Below, piece by piece: positions 40,936 through 50,504 of a stretch of 64,000 nucleotides of DNA. The stretch is from Oleiagrimonas sp963821885. GTDB lineage: Bacteria; Pseudomonadota; Gammaproteobacteria; Xanthomonadales; Rhodanobacteraceae. The notes under the pieces are model-generated. The model made no database searches. It was not told the origin of the DNA and saw only the letters and a list, made by a program, of their open reading frames with translations. A program made the position numbers and the translations under genes. Numbering within the stretch: the first letter of the stretch is position 1; each line of letters starts with the position of its first letter. The stretch lies in assembly GCA_963821885.1 (NCBI GenBank), contig CAWGFN010000005.1:124001-188000 (forward strand). Direction: 5' to 3'.

Positions 40936-41766
40936 ATGAACGCCCGAGAAGTCGCCATCCCCGTCCAGACCCTGCGCGGCAGCCGCCGCGAGGAGTCGCT
41001 GGGCAGGAAGTTGCGCCGCCTGACCGGCCAGGCCATCGCCGATTTCGCCATGATCGAGGACGGCGACAAGGTCATGGTGTGCCTGTCCGGCGGCAAGGAT
41101 TCCTACACCCTGCTGGACATGCTGATCGAGCTCAAGGCGCGCGCGCCGGTGCATTTCGAGCTGATCGCGGTGAACCTGGACCAGAAGCAGCCCGGCTTTC
41201 CCGAACACGTGCTGCCGGACTACCTGCGCGCGCGCGGCGTGCCGTTCCACATCATCGAGCAGGACACCTACAGCGTGGTCAAGCGGGTGATTCCCGAGGG
41301 CGCGACCACCTGCGGGCTGTGCTCGCGGTTGCGCCGCGGCTCGCTGTACACCTGGGCCGCGGCCAACGGCATCAGCAAGATCGCCCTGGGCCACCACGGC
41401 GACGACCGGGTGGCCACGCTGTTCCTGAACCTGTTCTTCCAGGCCTCGCTGAAATCCATGCCGCCCAAGCTGCGCTCCGACGACGGCCGCCATGTGGTGA
41501 TCCGGCCTCTGGCCTATTGCCGCGAACGCGACATCGCCGCCTACGCGCAAGAGCGCCAGTTCCCGATCATTCCCTGCAATCTGTGCGGCAGCCAGCCCAA
41601 CCTGCAGCGGCAGGCGGTGCAGGCCATGCTCGATGCATGGGACGCCGAGCATCCGGGGCGGGTCGACAACATCCTGCGCGCGCTCGGCCACGTGGTGCCC
41701 TCGCACCTGGCCGACCCGGCGTTGTTCGATTTCGCCGGCCTGCGGGCCGGCGCGGGCGAGGCCTGA
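40936..41766 (+). CDS. ttcA: tRNA 2-thiocytidine(32) synthetase
   Basis: ATP- and iron-sulfur-dependent enzyme that thiolates cytidine 32 of some tRNAs. The 276-residue product has the PP-loop SGGKDS at 51-56. Two CxxC pairs, Cys126/Cys129 in TCGLCSRLRRG and Cys214/Cys217 in CNLCGSQPNLQR, are used for the cluster and sulfur transfer. The length is normal for the short TtcA form. Confidence 0.96.
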   Translation: MNAREVAIPVQTLRGSRREESLGRKLRRLTGQAIADFAMIEDGDKVMVCLSGGKDSYTLLDMLIELKARAPVHFELIAVNLDQKQPGFPEHVLPDYLRARGVPFHIIEQDTYSVVKRVIPEGATTCGLCSRLRRGSLYTWAAANGISKIALGHHGDDRVATLFLNLFFQASLKSMPPKLRSDDGRHVVIRPLAYCRERDIAAYAQERQFPIIPCNLCGSQPNLQRQAVQAMLDAWDAEHPGRVDNILRALGHVVPSHLADPALFDFAGLRAGAGEA

Positions 41767-41906
41767 GGCTGATCCCCGTCCGCTTCGGCAACGCCGGATG
41801 ACCGGCAGGCGCGGTGCGTGACGCGATGCCCGCGCAGAGCGCCGGCGACCCGTTATGATGACCGCCCTCGCCTTCCCGGCGACGTTCGTTCACTGCAAGG
41901 GTCCGC

Positions 41907-42827
41907 ATGTTCTTTCGCAATCTCACGCTGTTCCGTTTCTCGCCCGCCGTCGCCGCCTCGCTGGACGAGCTCGAATCCGCGCTGGATGGTCATCGCCTGC
42001 GCCCCTGTGGCGCCATGGAGATGGCCACCCACGGCTTCGTGCCGCCGCTGGGGCCGGATACCGAAGCGATGACCCACGGCGTGGGCGACAGCCTGCTGGT
42101 CACCGCCGGCAGCGAGGACAAGCTGCTGCCGTCCTCGGTGGTCAACGAGGAGCTCTCGCGCAAGGTGCGCAAGCTGGCCGAGGCGGAGGGCCGCAAGGTC
42201 GGTGGCCGCGAGCGCAAGCGGCTCAAGCAGGAGACCCTCGACCAGCTGCTGCCGCGCGCCTTCTCGCGCCCCTCGCGGATGCAGATCTGGCTGCAGCGCA
42301 AGCTCGGCTGGGTGGTGTTCGACAGCGCCAGCCGCAAGGCCGCCGAGCAGGGCCTGGCCAACCTGCGCGAGGCACTGGGCAGCTTTCCCGCGCTGCCGCT
42401 GGCGCCCGAGCGCTCGCCGCGCCAGATCATGACCGACTGGCTGTCCAGCGGCGACCTGCCGGCCGGCCTGAGCCTGTCCGACGAGTGCGAACTGCGCGAT
42501 CCGGCCAACGCCGGCGGCGCGGTCGTGCGCTGCCGTCACCAGGAGCTTGAATCGGACGAGATCCGGGAGCATCTTCGTGGTGGCAAGCAGGTGTTCCAGC
42601 TCGGCCTGGAGTTCGACGAGCGCATCGGTTTCGTGCTCGGCGAGGACCTGGTCGTTCGCAAGCTGAAGTTCTTCGACGTGGTCACCGACGACCTGGATCA
42701 TGCCCAGGCCGATTCGGTGGCCGAGGAAATGGATGCCCGTTTCGCCCTGATGACGCTGGAACTCGAGCGCCTGCTGGGCAAACTGGATGAGTGGTTCGGC
42801 CTGCCCCGTCCCGACGACGGGGCCTGA
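41907..42827 (+). CDS. rdgC: Recombination-associated protein RdgC
   Basis: DNA-binding ring protein that modulates RecA activity. The 306-residue product starts MFFRNLTLFRFS. It contains MATHGFVPPLG, KLLPSSVVNEELSRKV, LSDECELRDP and LDHAQADSVAEEMDARFALM, a full-length family pattern. It is followed after 18 bp by a small peptidase-like gene on the same strand. Confidence 0.95.
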   Translation: MFFRNLTLFRFSPAVAASLDELESALDGHRLRPCGAMEMATHGFVPPLGPDTEAMTHGVGDSLLVTAGSEDKLLPSSVVNEELSRKVRKLAEAEGRKVGGRERKRLKQETLDQLLPRAFSRPSRMQIWLQRKLGWVVFDSASRKAAEQGLANLREALGSFPALPLAPERSPRQIMTDWLSSGDLPAGLSLSDECELRDPANAGGAVVRCRHQELESDEIREHLRGGKQVFQLGLEFDERIGFVLGEDLVVRKLKFFDVVTDDLDHAQADSVAEEMDARFALMTLELERLLGKLDEWFGLPRPDDGA

Positions 42828-42845
42828 CGTGAGCACGCACAAGGT

Positions 42846-43619
42846 ATGGTCCGCGAACGCGTAACCGGCAACTGGCTGGAGCTGTTCACGCCCAGCGGTT
42901 CCCGCATCAAGGTCCTCGGCAGCCCGCATCCGCGCTCCACGCGGCTGCGCCTGACGGTCGCCGCCCAGGGCGCGCGCGTGAGTTATCCCTACGGCACGCA
43001 CCCGGCGCGGGTCACCGCCTTCCTGCGCGAGAACGCCGACTGGCTCGAGCGCGAGATCGGACGCCTGCAGCTGGCCCGCAAGTCGCGCCCGCAGCTGGTG
43101 GTCGGCCGCGACACCCGCATGCCGCTGCGCGGCGAGGACGTGGCCCTGCGCTGGGACGAGAGCCCGTACCCGCGGGTGCGGCGCGAGGAGGATGCGGTGA
43201 TTCTCAGCCTGCCGCGGCTGACGCCACGCTTCCTGCCGGTGGCGCGCGGCCTGCTGGCCGGTTTCCTCGAGGAACGCATGCGTCGCGACGCGGCGCGCTG
43301 GATGACCCGTTTCGTGCCGCAGCTGGGCCTGGCGCCGACCGGCCTGCGCGTTCGTCCGATGCAGAGCCAGTGGGGCAGCCTGGACACGCGCGACCGCATC
43401 AACCTGGACCTCTCGCTGGCGCTGGCGCCGCCCGCGGCGCTGCGCTACGTGCTGGCCCACGAGATGGCCCACCTGAAGGTGCGCGACCACTCGCCGCGAT
43501 TCTGGCGCCAGGTCGGCGAGCTCGATCCCGGCTGGGATACCCAGCGCGCCTGGCTGCGCGACGAGGGCGCCGCCCTGAAGATGGAGATCGAGCGCCTGGT
43601 GGCCGACATCGCCGACTGA
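42846..43619 (+). CDS. YgjP/WLM-type metallopeptidase-like protein (DUF45)
   Basis: 257 residues. The C-terminal half carries the zinc-binding HEMAH at 205-209 inside YVLAHEMAHLKVRDHSPRFW. It is preceded by PMQSQWGSLDTRDRINLDL, the hallmark of the YgjP/DUF45 family. The N-terminal half has a strand-rich region with RENADWLEREIGRLQLAR. Likely a cytosolic metalloprotease whose substrate is unknown. It is close behind rdgC and may share its transcript. Confidence 0.88.
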   Translation: MVRERVTGNWLELFTPSGSRIKVLGSPHPRSTRLRLTVAAQGARVSYPYGTHPARVTAFLRENADWLEREIGRLQLARKSRPQLVVGRDTRMPLRGEDVALRWDESPYPRVRREEDAVILSLPRLTPRFLPVARGLLAGFLEERMRRDAARWMTRFVPQLGLAPTGLRVRPMQSQWGSLDTRDRINLDLSLALAPPAALRYVLAHEMAHLKVRDHSPRFWRQVGELDPGWDTQRAWLRDEGAALKMEIERLVADIAD

Positions 43620-43702
43620 GGGCGCGCACCGACGTCGACATGTGACCGACGGGACGGCCGGCGTGACCGGCGGCGTCGACGTGAGCCGCAACCCGCGGTT
43701 CA

Positions 43703-44854
43703 ATGGCGACAGCCATGTCCATGCTGCACCATGAGTCCATGAGTACCCTCACCGATACCTCGGCAAGGCAACCGCCGCTGAGGGTCCGCTTCCTGTTGCC
43801 GTACTTCCTCGGATGGCTGCTGCTGGGCGTGTGGCAGGGCAGCGAGAGCGTGATAAGCAACCACCGGTACATGCACCCGCCGCCGGATTGGCAGATCTAC
43901 GTGTGGGAAATCAGCAGCACCCTGGTGGTCGGCTTGCTGGCGCTCGCCGTGTCGCGCTTCGAATGGCGATACCGCATCACCGGTCCCGGCATGCTGCGGC
44001 GCTTGCCGATGCACCTGGTGGCGGCGGTGGTCTTCTCGGTGGTGCACGTGACCTTGATGGTCTGGCTGCGGAAGCTGGCCTACGTGGTGGCCGGCGACAG
44101 CTACGATTTCGGTCCGCTGGTGGCGGGCTTCTTCTACGAATTCCAGCGCGATTTCGGCACCTACGGTGGCATCGTGATTTTCTGCGCACTGCTGCGCACG
44201 GTCCGCGAGCGCCGGCACCAGCAGATGCGCGAACTGGCATTGCGCAAGGCGGCCAGCGATGCGCGCCTGGCGCATCTGGCGGCGCAGATGGAGCCGCACT
44301 TCATCTTCAACACCCTGAACGCCATCTCCAACCGCATGTACGAGGATGTGACCGCCGCCGACCGCATGCTGGTGGCGCTGGCGGACCTGTTGCGCGCGGC
44401 CATGGCGCGCGATGGTGCCGACCGCGTGCAGGTGGCCGACGACGTGCGCTGGCTGGAGGCCTATTGCCACCTGATGGCCGAACGTCAGCCGGGCCAGCTC
44501 GATGTCGAGCTGGACATCGGGGAATCGGCGCGGCGCGCGTTGATCCCGCGCCTTTTGCTGCAGCCGCTGGTGGAGAACGCCTTCCGCCACGGTCTGCGCA
44601 GCGGTCGCGGGCGCCTGACAGTCGGCGTGCGGGTCGATGGCGGGCGCCTGCGCTGCCGGATCGTCGATAATGGCGTGGGCATGGACGACGCCGCCACGCC
44701 GGGACTGGGGCTGGTCAACGTGCGTGAACGCCTGGCCCTGCTGTATCCGGAAAATCACCAACTGACCATCCGCCCGGGCGCCGATGGCGGCACCGAGGTC
44801 ATGGTCGACATGCCATTGGAGTGGGCCGATGCCGCTGCGCCTGGCCATCGTTGA
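43703..44854 (+). CDS. LytS/AlgZ-type sensor histidine kinase
   Basis: Up to 383 residues. Four hydrophobic segments in the first about 180 residues are followed by a His_kinase domain with QMEPHFIFNTLNAISN (His199 from this start is the phosphorylated residue). A GHKL ATPase with LLLQPLVENAFRHG and DNGVGMDD follows. It would sense a membrane signal and phosphorylate the adjoining LytTR regulator, whose start lies inside its 3' end. The start is uncertain: ATGs at 43703, 43715, 43721 and 43739 are all possible and none has a clear ribosome-binding site. Confidence 0.88.
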   Translation: MATAMSMLHHESMSTLTDTSARQPPLRVRFLLPYFLGWLLLGVWQGSESVISNHRYMHPPPDWQIYVWEISSTLVVGLLALAVSRFEWRYRITGPGMLRRLPMHLVAAVVFSVVHVTLMVWLRKLAYVVAGDSYDFGPLVAGFFYEFQRDFGTYGGIVIFCALLRTVRERRHQQMRELALRKAASDARLAHLAAQMEPHFIFNTLNAISNRMYEDVTAADRMLVALADLLRAAMARDGADRVQVADDVRWLEAYCHLMAERQPGQLDVELDIGESARRALIPRLLLQPLVENAFRHGLRSGRGRLTVGVRVDGGRLRCRIVDNGVGMDDAATPGLGLVNVRERLALLYPENHQLTIRPGADGGTEVMVDMPLEWADAAAPGHR

Positions 44855-45587
44855 GGACGAGGCGCCGGCGCGCGCGCGGCTCAAGCGCCTGCTCGCCGCG
44901 CACGCCGACGTCGCGGTGGTGCTGGAAGCCGACGGTTTGCGCGAGGCGCTGGACGGCCTGCCGCAGGCTGGCGCGGACGCGATATTCCTGGACATCGCCC
45001 TGGGCCGCGCCACCGCCTTCGACCTGCTCGACCGTCTGCCCGAACCCTGGCCATTGATCGTGTTCGCCACGGCCTACCACGAGCATGCGCTCAGGGCCTT
45101 CGACGTGGCCGCGGTGGACTACCTGCTCAAGCCCTTCGACGACCGCCGCCTGGCCGCCACGCTCGACCGCCTGCGCGAGCGCCTGGCCGATCCCGAGCCG
45201 CTGCCCGCGGACGAGGACGTGCGCCGGGTGAAGGCGGCGCTGCCCGATCGCCCCGTCCCGCCCCGGCTGGTGGTGCATGATCGCGGCACCCGCGTGGTGG
45301 TGCCGCTGGAGGACGTCATCCGCATGGCCAGCTGCGGCAACTACGTGGAGCTGCACACCGCCGCGCGCAGCTACCTGATGCGCACCACCCTGACCCGCCT
45401 GGCGCAGCGGCTCGATCCCGGGCGCTACCTGCGCGTGCATCGCCAGCACCTGGTGCGCGTCGACCAGATCGCCGCGCTGACGCCGCGCGCCCACGGCGAT
45501 GCCGAACTGACCCTGCGCGACGGCAGCACTGTGCTGGTCAGCCGGCGCTATCGCGAGGCGCTGCCGGAGGCCTTGCGCGGGCGCTAG
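44829..45587 (+). CDS. LytTR-family response regulator
   Basis: 252 residues. The receiver domain has the acidic pocket VEDE, phospho-acceptor Asp55 in FLDIAL and Lys in LLKPFDD. The C-terminal LytTR DNA-binding domain has SCGNYVELHT, TTLTRLAQRL and FLRVHRQHLV-like FRxH elements (RYLRVHRQHLVRVDQI). The start overlaps the kinase gene by 26 bp, so both are made together. The regulon cannot be deduced. The next gene downstream is a PQQ dehydrogenase, 112 bp away. Confidence 0.92.
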   Translation: MPLRLAIVEDEAPARARLKRLLAAHADVAVVLEADGLREALDGLPQAGADAIFLDIALGRATAFDLLDRLPEPWPLIVFATAYHEHALRAFDVAAVDYLLKPFDDRRLAATLDRLRERLADPEPLPADEDVRRVKAALPDRPVPPRLVVHDRGTRVVVPLEDVIRMASCGNYVELHTAARSYLMRTTLTRLAQRLDPGRYLRVHRQHLVRVDQIAALTPRAHGDAELTLRDGSTVLVSRRYREALPEALRGR

Positions 45588-45699
45588 ACGTGCCCGGTGA
45601 TGCGGCCGGCGGCATCGTTGGCCCCGCCCGTCACACTTACATTGCCTGCACCGCGCGCCGCGGTCGAGCATGGCTGGAAACCTCATCGGGAGAGCTTCC

Positions 45700-47658
45700 A
45701 TGCGTGTGACGATTCTGCTTGCCGCCCTGCTGGCGGTCGGACTGGCCGCCTGCAGCGCACCGCCGACGCCGTCCGCGCCGTCGGCCACGGCGCGCGCGTT
45801 CCAGTGGCCCGCCTGGGGCGGCAGCGCCGGCGGCGACCGCTTTGCGCCGATCGAGCAGATCACGCCGGCCAACGTCGACGGCCTGAAGCCGGCCTGGACC
45901 TTCCACACCGGCGCGCTGGCCAAGGGCTGGAACGTCGCCGACAAGCTCACCTTCGAAGCCACGCCGCTGTTCGTCGACGGCACGTTGTACGTCGATACCG
46001 CCACCGGCCAGGTGTTCGCGCTCGATGCCGCCAGCGGCAAGCCGAAATGGCGCTACGACGCGCACATCGACCCCAAGGGCTGGTACTCGGAGCTGACCTC
46101 GCGCGGCGTCAGCTACTGGCGCGATCCGCGGGCCGCCGCCGGCAGCGTCTGCGCGGCGCGCATCTTCGTGCCGACCATCGACGCGCGCCTGATCGCGCTG
46201 GACGCGGCCACCGGCAAGCCCTGCGCCGATTTCGGCGAGCACGGGCAGATCCGCCTGGCCACCCGGCTGCGCGACACCGACCGCTGGGACTACGAACTGA
46301 CCTCGCCGCCGGTCGTCGCCGATGGCGCCGTCATCACCGGCATCTCGATCGGCGACAACGGCGTCGCCGCGCAGGCGCTGGGCGTGGTCCGCGCCTTCGA
46401 CGCGCGCACCGGCGCGCCGCGCTGGCACTGGGATCCGATCGTGCGCGCCGGCGACACCACCGACCCCGACGCCCGGCCGTATCCGAAGTGGGACGGCGCC
46501 GCCAACGCCTGGGGCGTGTTCTCGGTGGATGCGCAACGCCATCTGGTGTTCATCCCGACCGGTTCGGCCAGTCCGGATCTGTACGGCGGCGAGCGCCCCG
46601 GCGACAACCACTGGGCCAACGCGCTGGTGGCGCTGGACACGCGCACCGGCGCGCTGGTCTGGGGCCGGCAGCTGATCCATCACGACACCTGGGACTACGA
46701 CGTCGCCGCGCAGCCGATGCTCATCACCTTGCATCGCGGCGGCCAGGACATCCCCGCGGTGGTCGAGTTGACCAAGAACGGCCAGGCCTTCGTGTTCAAC
46801 CGCGCCGACGGCACGCCGCTGTTCCCGATCACCGAGCGCGCCGTGCCCACCGACGGCGTGCCGGGCGAGCAGCTCAGTCCGACCCAGCCGTATTCGTCAT
46901 TGCCGGCGCTGGTGCGGCAGGGCCCGGTGAAGCCGTCCGATGCGTGGGGCATGACCTTCTGGAGCCGCAACGCCTGCCGCAAGATCATCGCCGGGCTGCG
47001 CAGCGACGGCATGTTCACGCCGCAGAGCCTGCGCGGCAGCATCGAGATGCCCAGCTACGCCGGCGGCAGCAATTGGGGCGCGGCGGCCTGGAACCCGGTC
47101 ACGCAGACCCTGTACGCCAACGTCAACGACCTGCCGATGCAGGTGCAGCTGCTGACGCGCAAGGACTTCGACCGACAGATCAAGGACGGCATGGCCCCGG
47201 GCTGGGAATACGCCAGGCAGAAGGGCACGCCGTACGGCATGCGCCGTCGCGCGCTGACCGGCCCGTCCGGCGCGCCGTGCATCGCGCCGCCGTGGGGACG
47301 GCTGGTGGCATTGGACCTGGCGCACGGCCGCATCGCGTGGTCCAGGCCGCTGGGCAACAGCCGCGGGCAGGCGCCATGGCCGTTCTGGTTCATCAAGGGC
47401 GTGCCCAACATGGGCGGCCCGCTGGCCACTGCCAGCGGCCTGCTGTTCATCGGCGCCAGCACCGATGGCTACCTGCGTGCGTTCGACCAGAAAACCGGCG
47501 ATGAACTGTGGAAGCACCATCTCCCGGCGCCGGCCCAGGCCACGCCGATGACCTACGTGATGGGCGACCGCCAGTACGTGGTGGTGGCGGCCGGCGGCCA
47601 CGGCAAGCTCCACACCGGGCGCAGCGACACCGTGGTCGCCTTCGCGCTGCCGCGATGA
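45700..47658 (+). CDS. PQQ-dependent dehydrogenase, lipoprotein, beta-propeller
   Basis: 652 residues. A signal peptide ends in LAAC with lipidation at Cys18, so the enzyme is probably anchored at the membrane. The mature part is a quinoprotein propeller. It shows WPAWGGSAGGDRFAPIEQITPANV at the start, repeated tryptophan-docking blades (VFALDAASGKPKWRYD and LVALDTRTGALVWG), WDYDVAAQPML and the late GGPLATASGLLFIGAS. This resembles glucose/quinate-type GCD catalytic domains without their membrane-spanning N-terminus. The substrate is not determined. The gene overlaps the TonB receptor downstream by 4 bp. Confidence 0.87.
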   Translation: MRVTILLAALLAVGLAACSAPPTPSAPSATARAFQWPAWGGSAGGDRFAPIEQITPANVDGLKPAWTFHTGALAKGWNVADKLTFEATPLFVDGTLYVDTATGQVFALDAASGKPKWRYDAHIDPKGWYSELTSRGVSYWRDPRAAAGSVCAARIFVPTIDARLIALDAATGKPCADFGEHGQIRLATRLRDTDRWDYELTSPPVVADGAVITGISIGDNGVAAQALGVVRAFDARTGAPRWHWDPIVRAGDTTDPDARPYPKWDGAANAWGVFSVDAQRHLVFIPTGSASPDLYGGERPGDNHWANALVALDTRTGALVWGRQLIHHDTWDYDVAAQPMLITLHRGGQDIPAVVELTKNGQAFVFNRADGTPLFPITERAVPTDGVPGEQLSPTQPYSSLPALVRQGPVKPSDAWGMTFWSRNACRKIIAGLRSDGMFTPQSLRGSIEMPSYAGGSNWGAAAWNPVTQTLYANVNDLPMQVQLLTRKDFDRQIKDGMAPGWEYARQKGTPYGMRRRALTGPSGAPCIAPPWGRLVALDLAHGRIAWSRPLGNSRGQAPWPFWFIKGVPNMGGPLATASGLLFIGASTDGYLRAFDQKTGDELWKHHLPAPAQATPMTYVMGDRQYVVVAAGGHGKLHTGRSDTVVAFALPR

Positions 47659-49739
47659 TCGGCGTGCTGATCCCACTGGCGCTCGCCGCCGCCGCGCCGG
47701 CCGCCTCGGTGGCGCCACAGGCGGCCGCCGCCCGCGTCACGGTCCTGCCGGCGCAGGTGGTCACGGCCACGGCCGATGCACCGCGGCCGTTCGACCTGCC
47801 CGTGGCCATGGATGTCATCGACCTGACCGCGCCCGGCCGCGACGTGGCCGGGATCGGACCGCGACAGGCCTTGCGCGGCGTCGCCGGGGTGGCGGTCGGC
47901 GAGCGGCAGAACCTGGCCCAGGACGCGCCGGTGTCGATCCGCGGCTTCGGCGCCCGCGCGGCCTTCGGCATCCGCGGCGTGCGCCTGCTGGTGGACGGCA
48001 TCCCCGCCACCAGCCCGGACGGGCAGGGCCAGCTGTCGCACGCCATGTTCGGCGCCGCCGAGCGCATCGAGGTCCTGCGCGGCCCTTTCGCCGCGCTGTA
48101 CGCCAACGCGCCGGGCGGCGTCATCCGCGTGTTCACGGCCGCCGGCGAGGGTCCGGCGCGGCAGTGGGCGGACCTGGACGGCGGCGGCCGCGGCATGGGG
48201 CATGCGCTGCTGGGCGCCAGCGGCGGGTCCGCTGCGTTCGGTTACACCCTGGACGTCGACCGCGCCCATGTCGACGGCCAGCGCGCCCATGCCCGGGCCG
48301 ACCGGCACGGCGCCACGGCACGCCTGGACTGGCGACGCAATGCGAGCCAGCGCCTGACGCTGACGGTGAACGCCTTCGACCAACCGCGGGCGCAGGATCC
48401 GCAGAGCCTGACCCGCGCCGAATACGCATCCGATCCGCAGCAGGCGGCGCCGTCCGCGCTGGCCTACGACACCCGCAAGCGGGTACGCCAGACGCAGGCC
48501 GGCCTGACCCTGCACCAGGCCATCGGCGACCGGCAGTCGCTGCGCGTGTCGGCCTATGCCGGCCACCGCGCGATCGAGCAATACCTGTCGGTGCCGGTGT
48601 TCGTGCAGGCCGCGCCATTGAGTTCGGGCGGCGTGGTCGACCTCGGCGCCGGGTTCGAGGGACTGGACATGCGCTGGCAGTGGCGCGGCCGCGTGCTGGA
48701 CCGGCCTTGGACCCTCGCCGCCGGCTACGCCGACGAATACGAGGACGTGCATCGCCGCGGCTACGACAACTTCATTGGCGACCTGCTCGGCGTGCGCGGC
48801 GCGCTGCGTCGCGACGAGCACGACATCAGTCGCTCGCAGGGGCTCTATGCCCTGGGCACGCTGCACGTCGCGCCACGCTGGAGCGTCAGCGTCGGTCTGC
48901 GGCGCAGCCGGGTCCAGGTGCGCGTGCACGATGACTTCATCAGCGCGGTCAATCCCGACGACAGCGGACGCATCGGCTACGCCGCGACGACGCCGGTCGC
49001 CGGCCTGCTGTTCCGGGCCACCCGCGCCTGGCATCTGTATGCGTCCTGGGGTCGTGCCTTCGAAACCCCGACCGGGACTGAACTCGCCTACCGGCCCGGC
49101 GGCGGCACCGGTCTCCATCTGGCCCTGCGGCCGGCGCGCACCGTGCAGGCCGAGTTGGGCGCGAAGTGGCGCGGCACCGGTGGCGCCCGCGTCGATCTCG
49201 CGCTGTTCGGGGCCGACACCGGCGATACCCTGGGGGTGGACAGATCCAGCGGCGGGCGCACCACCTATCGCAATATCGGCTCGAGCCGTCGGCGCGGCAT
49301 CGAGGCCACGCTGCAGTGGCCGCTGGCACGACACTGGCGACTGCATCTGGCCGCCTCCGACCTCGTCGCTCAGGTCCGAGCGGACCGTGGTTCGCGCACG
49401 CCGCTGCCGGGCGTGCCGCGGCGCCGGCTGCAGCTGGGCGTGGACTGGACCGGTCCACGCGGCTGGCATGCCGGCCTGCAGGTCGACGGGCAGTCCGCGG
49501 TGCCGGTGAACGATGCCGACACCGCGCGCGCGCCGGGGTATGGCCTGGTTGGCCTGCGCCTCGACCGCACATGGCGCAGGGGCGGCATGACCGTGACCGC
49601 GTTCGCGCGCCTGGACAACGTGCTGGACCGTCGCTACGTCGGCGCCGTCGTGGTCAACCAGGCCCAGGACCGGTTCTACGAGGCCGGCCCCGGCCGCGGC
49701 ATCTTCGTCGGCGTGCGCCTGCGCCATGGTGGCGAATAG
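47655..49739 (+). CDS. TonB-dependent receptor, YncD/PqqU-like
   Basis: 694-residue outer-membrane receptor. A signal peptide is followed by a plug domain with VSIRGFGARAAFGIRGVRL and GIPATSPDGQGQLSH. It then has IEVLRGPFAALYANAPGGVI and a 22-strand barrel ending in an aromatic-rich C-terminal strand. The RGFG...VDGIPAT.PDGQGQ wording is the one I associate with E. coli YncD, now known as PqqU, which imports pyrroloquinoline quinone. Its start overlaps the PQQ dehydrogenase stop (ATGA), which supports a role in PQQ uptake for that enzyme. Confidence 0.82.
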   Translation: MIGVLIPLALAAAAPAASVAPQAAAARVTVLPAQVVTATADAPRPFDLPVAMDVIDLTAPGRDVAGIGPRQALRGVAGVAVGERQNLAQDAPVSIRGFGARAAFGIRGVRLLVDGIPATSPDGQGQLSHAMFGAAERIEVLRGPFAALYANAPGGVIRVFTAAGEGPARQWADLDGGGRGMGHALLGASGGSAAFGYTLDVDRAHVDGQRAHARADRHGATARLDWRRNASQRLTLTVNAFDQPRAQDPQSLTRAEYASDPQQAAPSALAYDTRKRVRQTQAGLTLHQAIGDRQSLRVSAYAGHRAIEQYLSVPVFVQAAPLSSGGVVDLGAGFEGLDMRWQWRGRVLDRPWTLAAGYADEYEDVHRRGYDNFIGDLLGVRGALRRDEHDISRSQGLYALGTLHVAPRWSVSVGLRRSRVQVRVHDDFISAVNPDDSGRIGYAATTPVAGLLFRATRAWHLYASWGRAFETPTGTELAYRPGGGTGLHLALRPARTVQAELGAKWRGTGGARVDLALFGADTGDTLGVDRSSGGRTTYRNIGSSRRRGIEATLQWPLARHWRLHLAASDLVAQVRADRGSRTPLPGVPRRRLQLGVDWTGPRGWHAGLQVDGQSAVPVNDADTARAPGYGLVGLRLDRTWRRGGMTVTAFARLDNVLDRRYVGAVVVNQAQDRFYEAGPGRGIFVGVRLRHGGE

Positions 49740-49894
49740 GCGCCCGCGAAGGGGCAGGAAGGGCTCCCGGGTTCACTGCAGGAGCGTTGGAAGCCGTGAC
49801 CGGAGGGCATGTCCGTGGTGTGAGCGGTGATGCGGCCAGGGCCGGATTTCGCGACTGCCCCCGCCGTACGACCATGGTCCTCCATCACAGGGAC

Positions 49895-49920
49895 GGCAAC
49901 GCCGATCGTCGTTGCCCTAC
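49895..49920 (-). repeat. REP-like hairpin with GTAG foot
   Basis: On the minus strand, GTAG (49920-49917) is followed directly by a hairpin with 7-bp arms GGCAACG and CGTTGCC and an 8-base loop. GTAG at the foot of a hairpin is the hallmark of REP sequences recognised by REP-associated transposases. One such gene starts 80 bp downstream. Confidence 0.65.
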
Positions 49921-50000
49921 GCGGACGGCTGCCCGATACCTGCGTCCGCAAACGGGCGCGGCCGCTGTCGGCAACCGTGGGCTGCGGACACCATCGGGGC

Positions 50001-50504
50001 ATGAGACGAGACATCGATTCCCCGGGACACTGCGCGCCGCGCTTGGGACGTGCATCCCAGCCGCGGCAGATCTACCTGCTCACGGTCGTCACCCATCGAC
50101 GGCGACGACATTTCGGGCATGCCGTGGTGGCGCATGCCGTGGCGCGCGAACTCGGCGGTCGTCAGCTGTGGCGCGACCACGAGCTGCACGCCTGGGTGCT
50201 GATGCCCGACCACGTGCACATGCTGTGCGCGCTGGCCGACAACGAATCCCTGGTCACCCTCATGCGGCGCGTGAAAATCGTCACCGCGACACTGGCCAAC
50301 ACCGTGCTGGGCCATCGCGGCAACTTCTGGGCACGCGGTTATCACGATCACGCCCTGCGTGCGAACGAAGACCTGCGCCACAGCGTGCGCGACCTCATCG
50401 CCAACCCGGTACGCGCCGGATTGGTGGACGACCCCTGGCAATGGCCGTACTGGAACAGCCGCTGGATCGATACCTTCGGGGATTTGCTGACGCTGGGTGA
50501 ATAG
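50001..50504 (+). CDS. REP-associated tyrosine transposase (RAYT) relative, with altered catalytic position
   Basis: 167-residue Y1-HUH/IS200-like protein. The HUH motif is MPDHVHML at 68-75 (His71, His73). The family block NPVRAGLVDDPWQWPYW begins at 135. Such proteins mobilise REP palindromes. The position four residues before NP, normally the nucleophilic Tyr in YxxxNPVRAG, is Asp131 here (RDLIANPVRAG). Strand transfer may be lost, or another Tyr may serve. The ATG at 50001 was chosen because the family fold starts soon after. A GTAG-foot hairpin lies just upstream. Confidence 0.82.
   Translation: MRRDIDSPGHCAPRLGRASQPRQIYLLTVVTHRRRRHFGHAVVAHAVARELGGRQLWRDHELHAWVLMPDHVHMLCALADNESLVTLMRRVKIVTATLANTVLGHRGNFWARGYHDHALRANEDLRHSVRDLIANPVRAGLVDDPWQWPYWNSRWIDTFGDLLTLGE

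Noticed and set aside
43703..45587. LytS/LytTR pair as regulator of the PQQ operon
   Set aside because: They are adjacent but 112 bp apart with no visible LytTR direct repeats before the dehydrogenase gene; adjacency alone is too weak.
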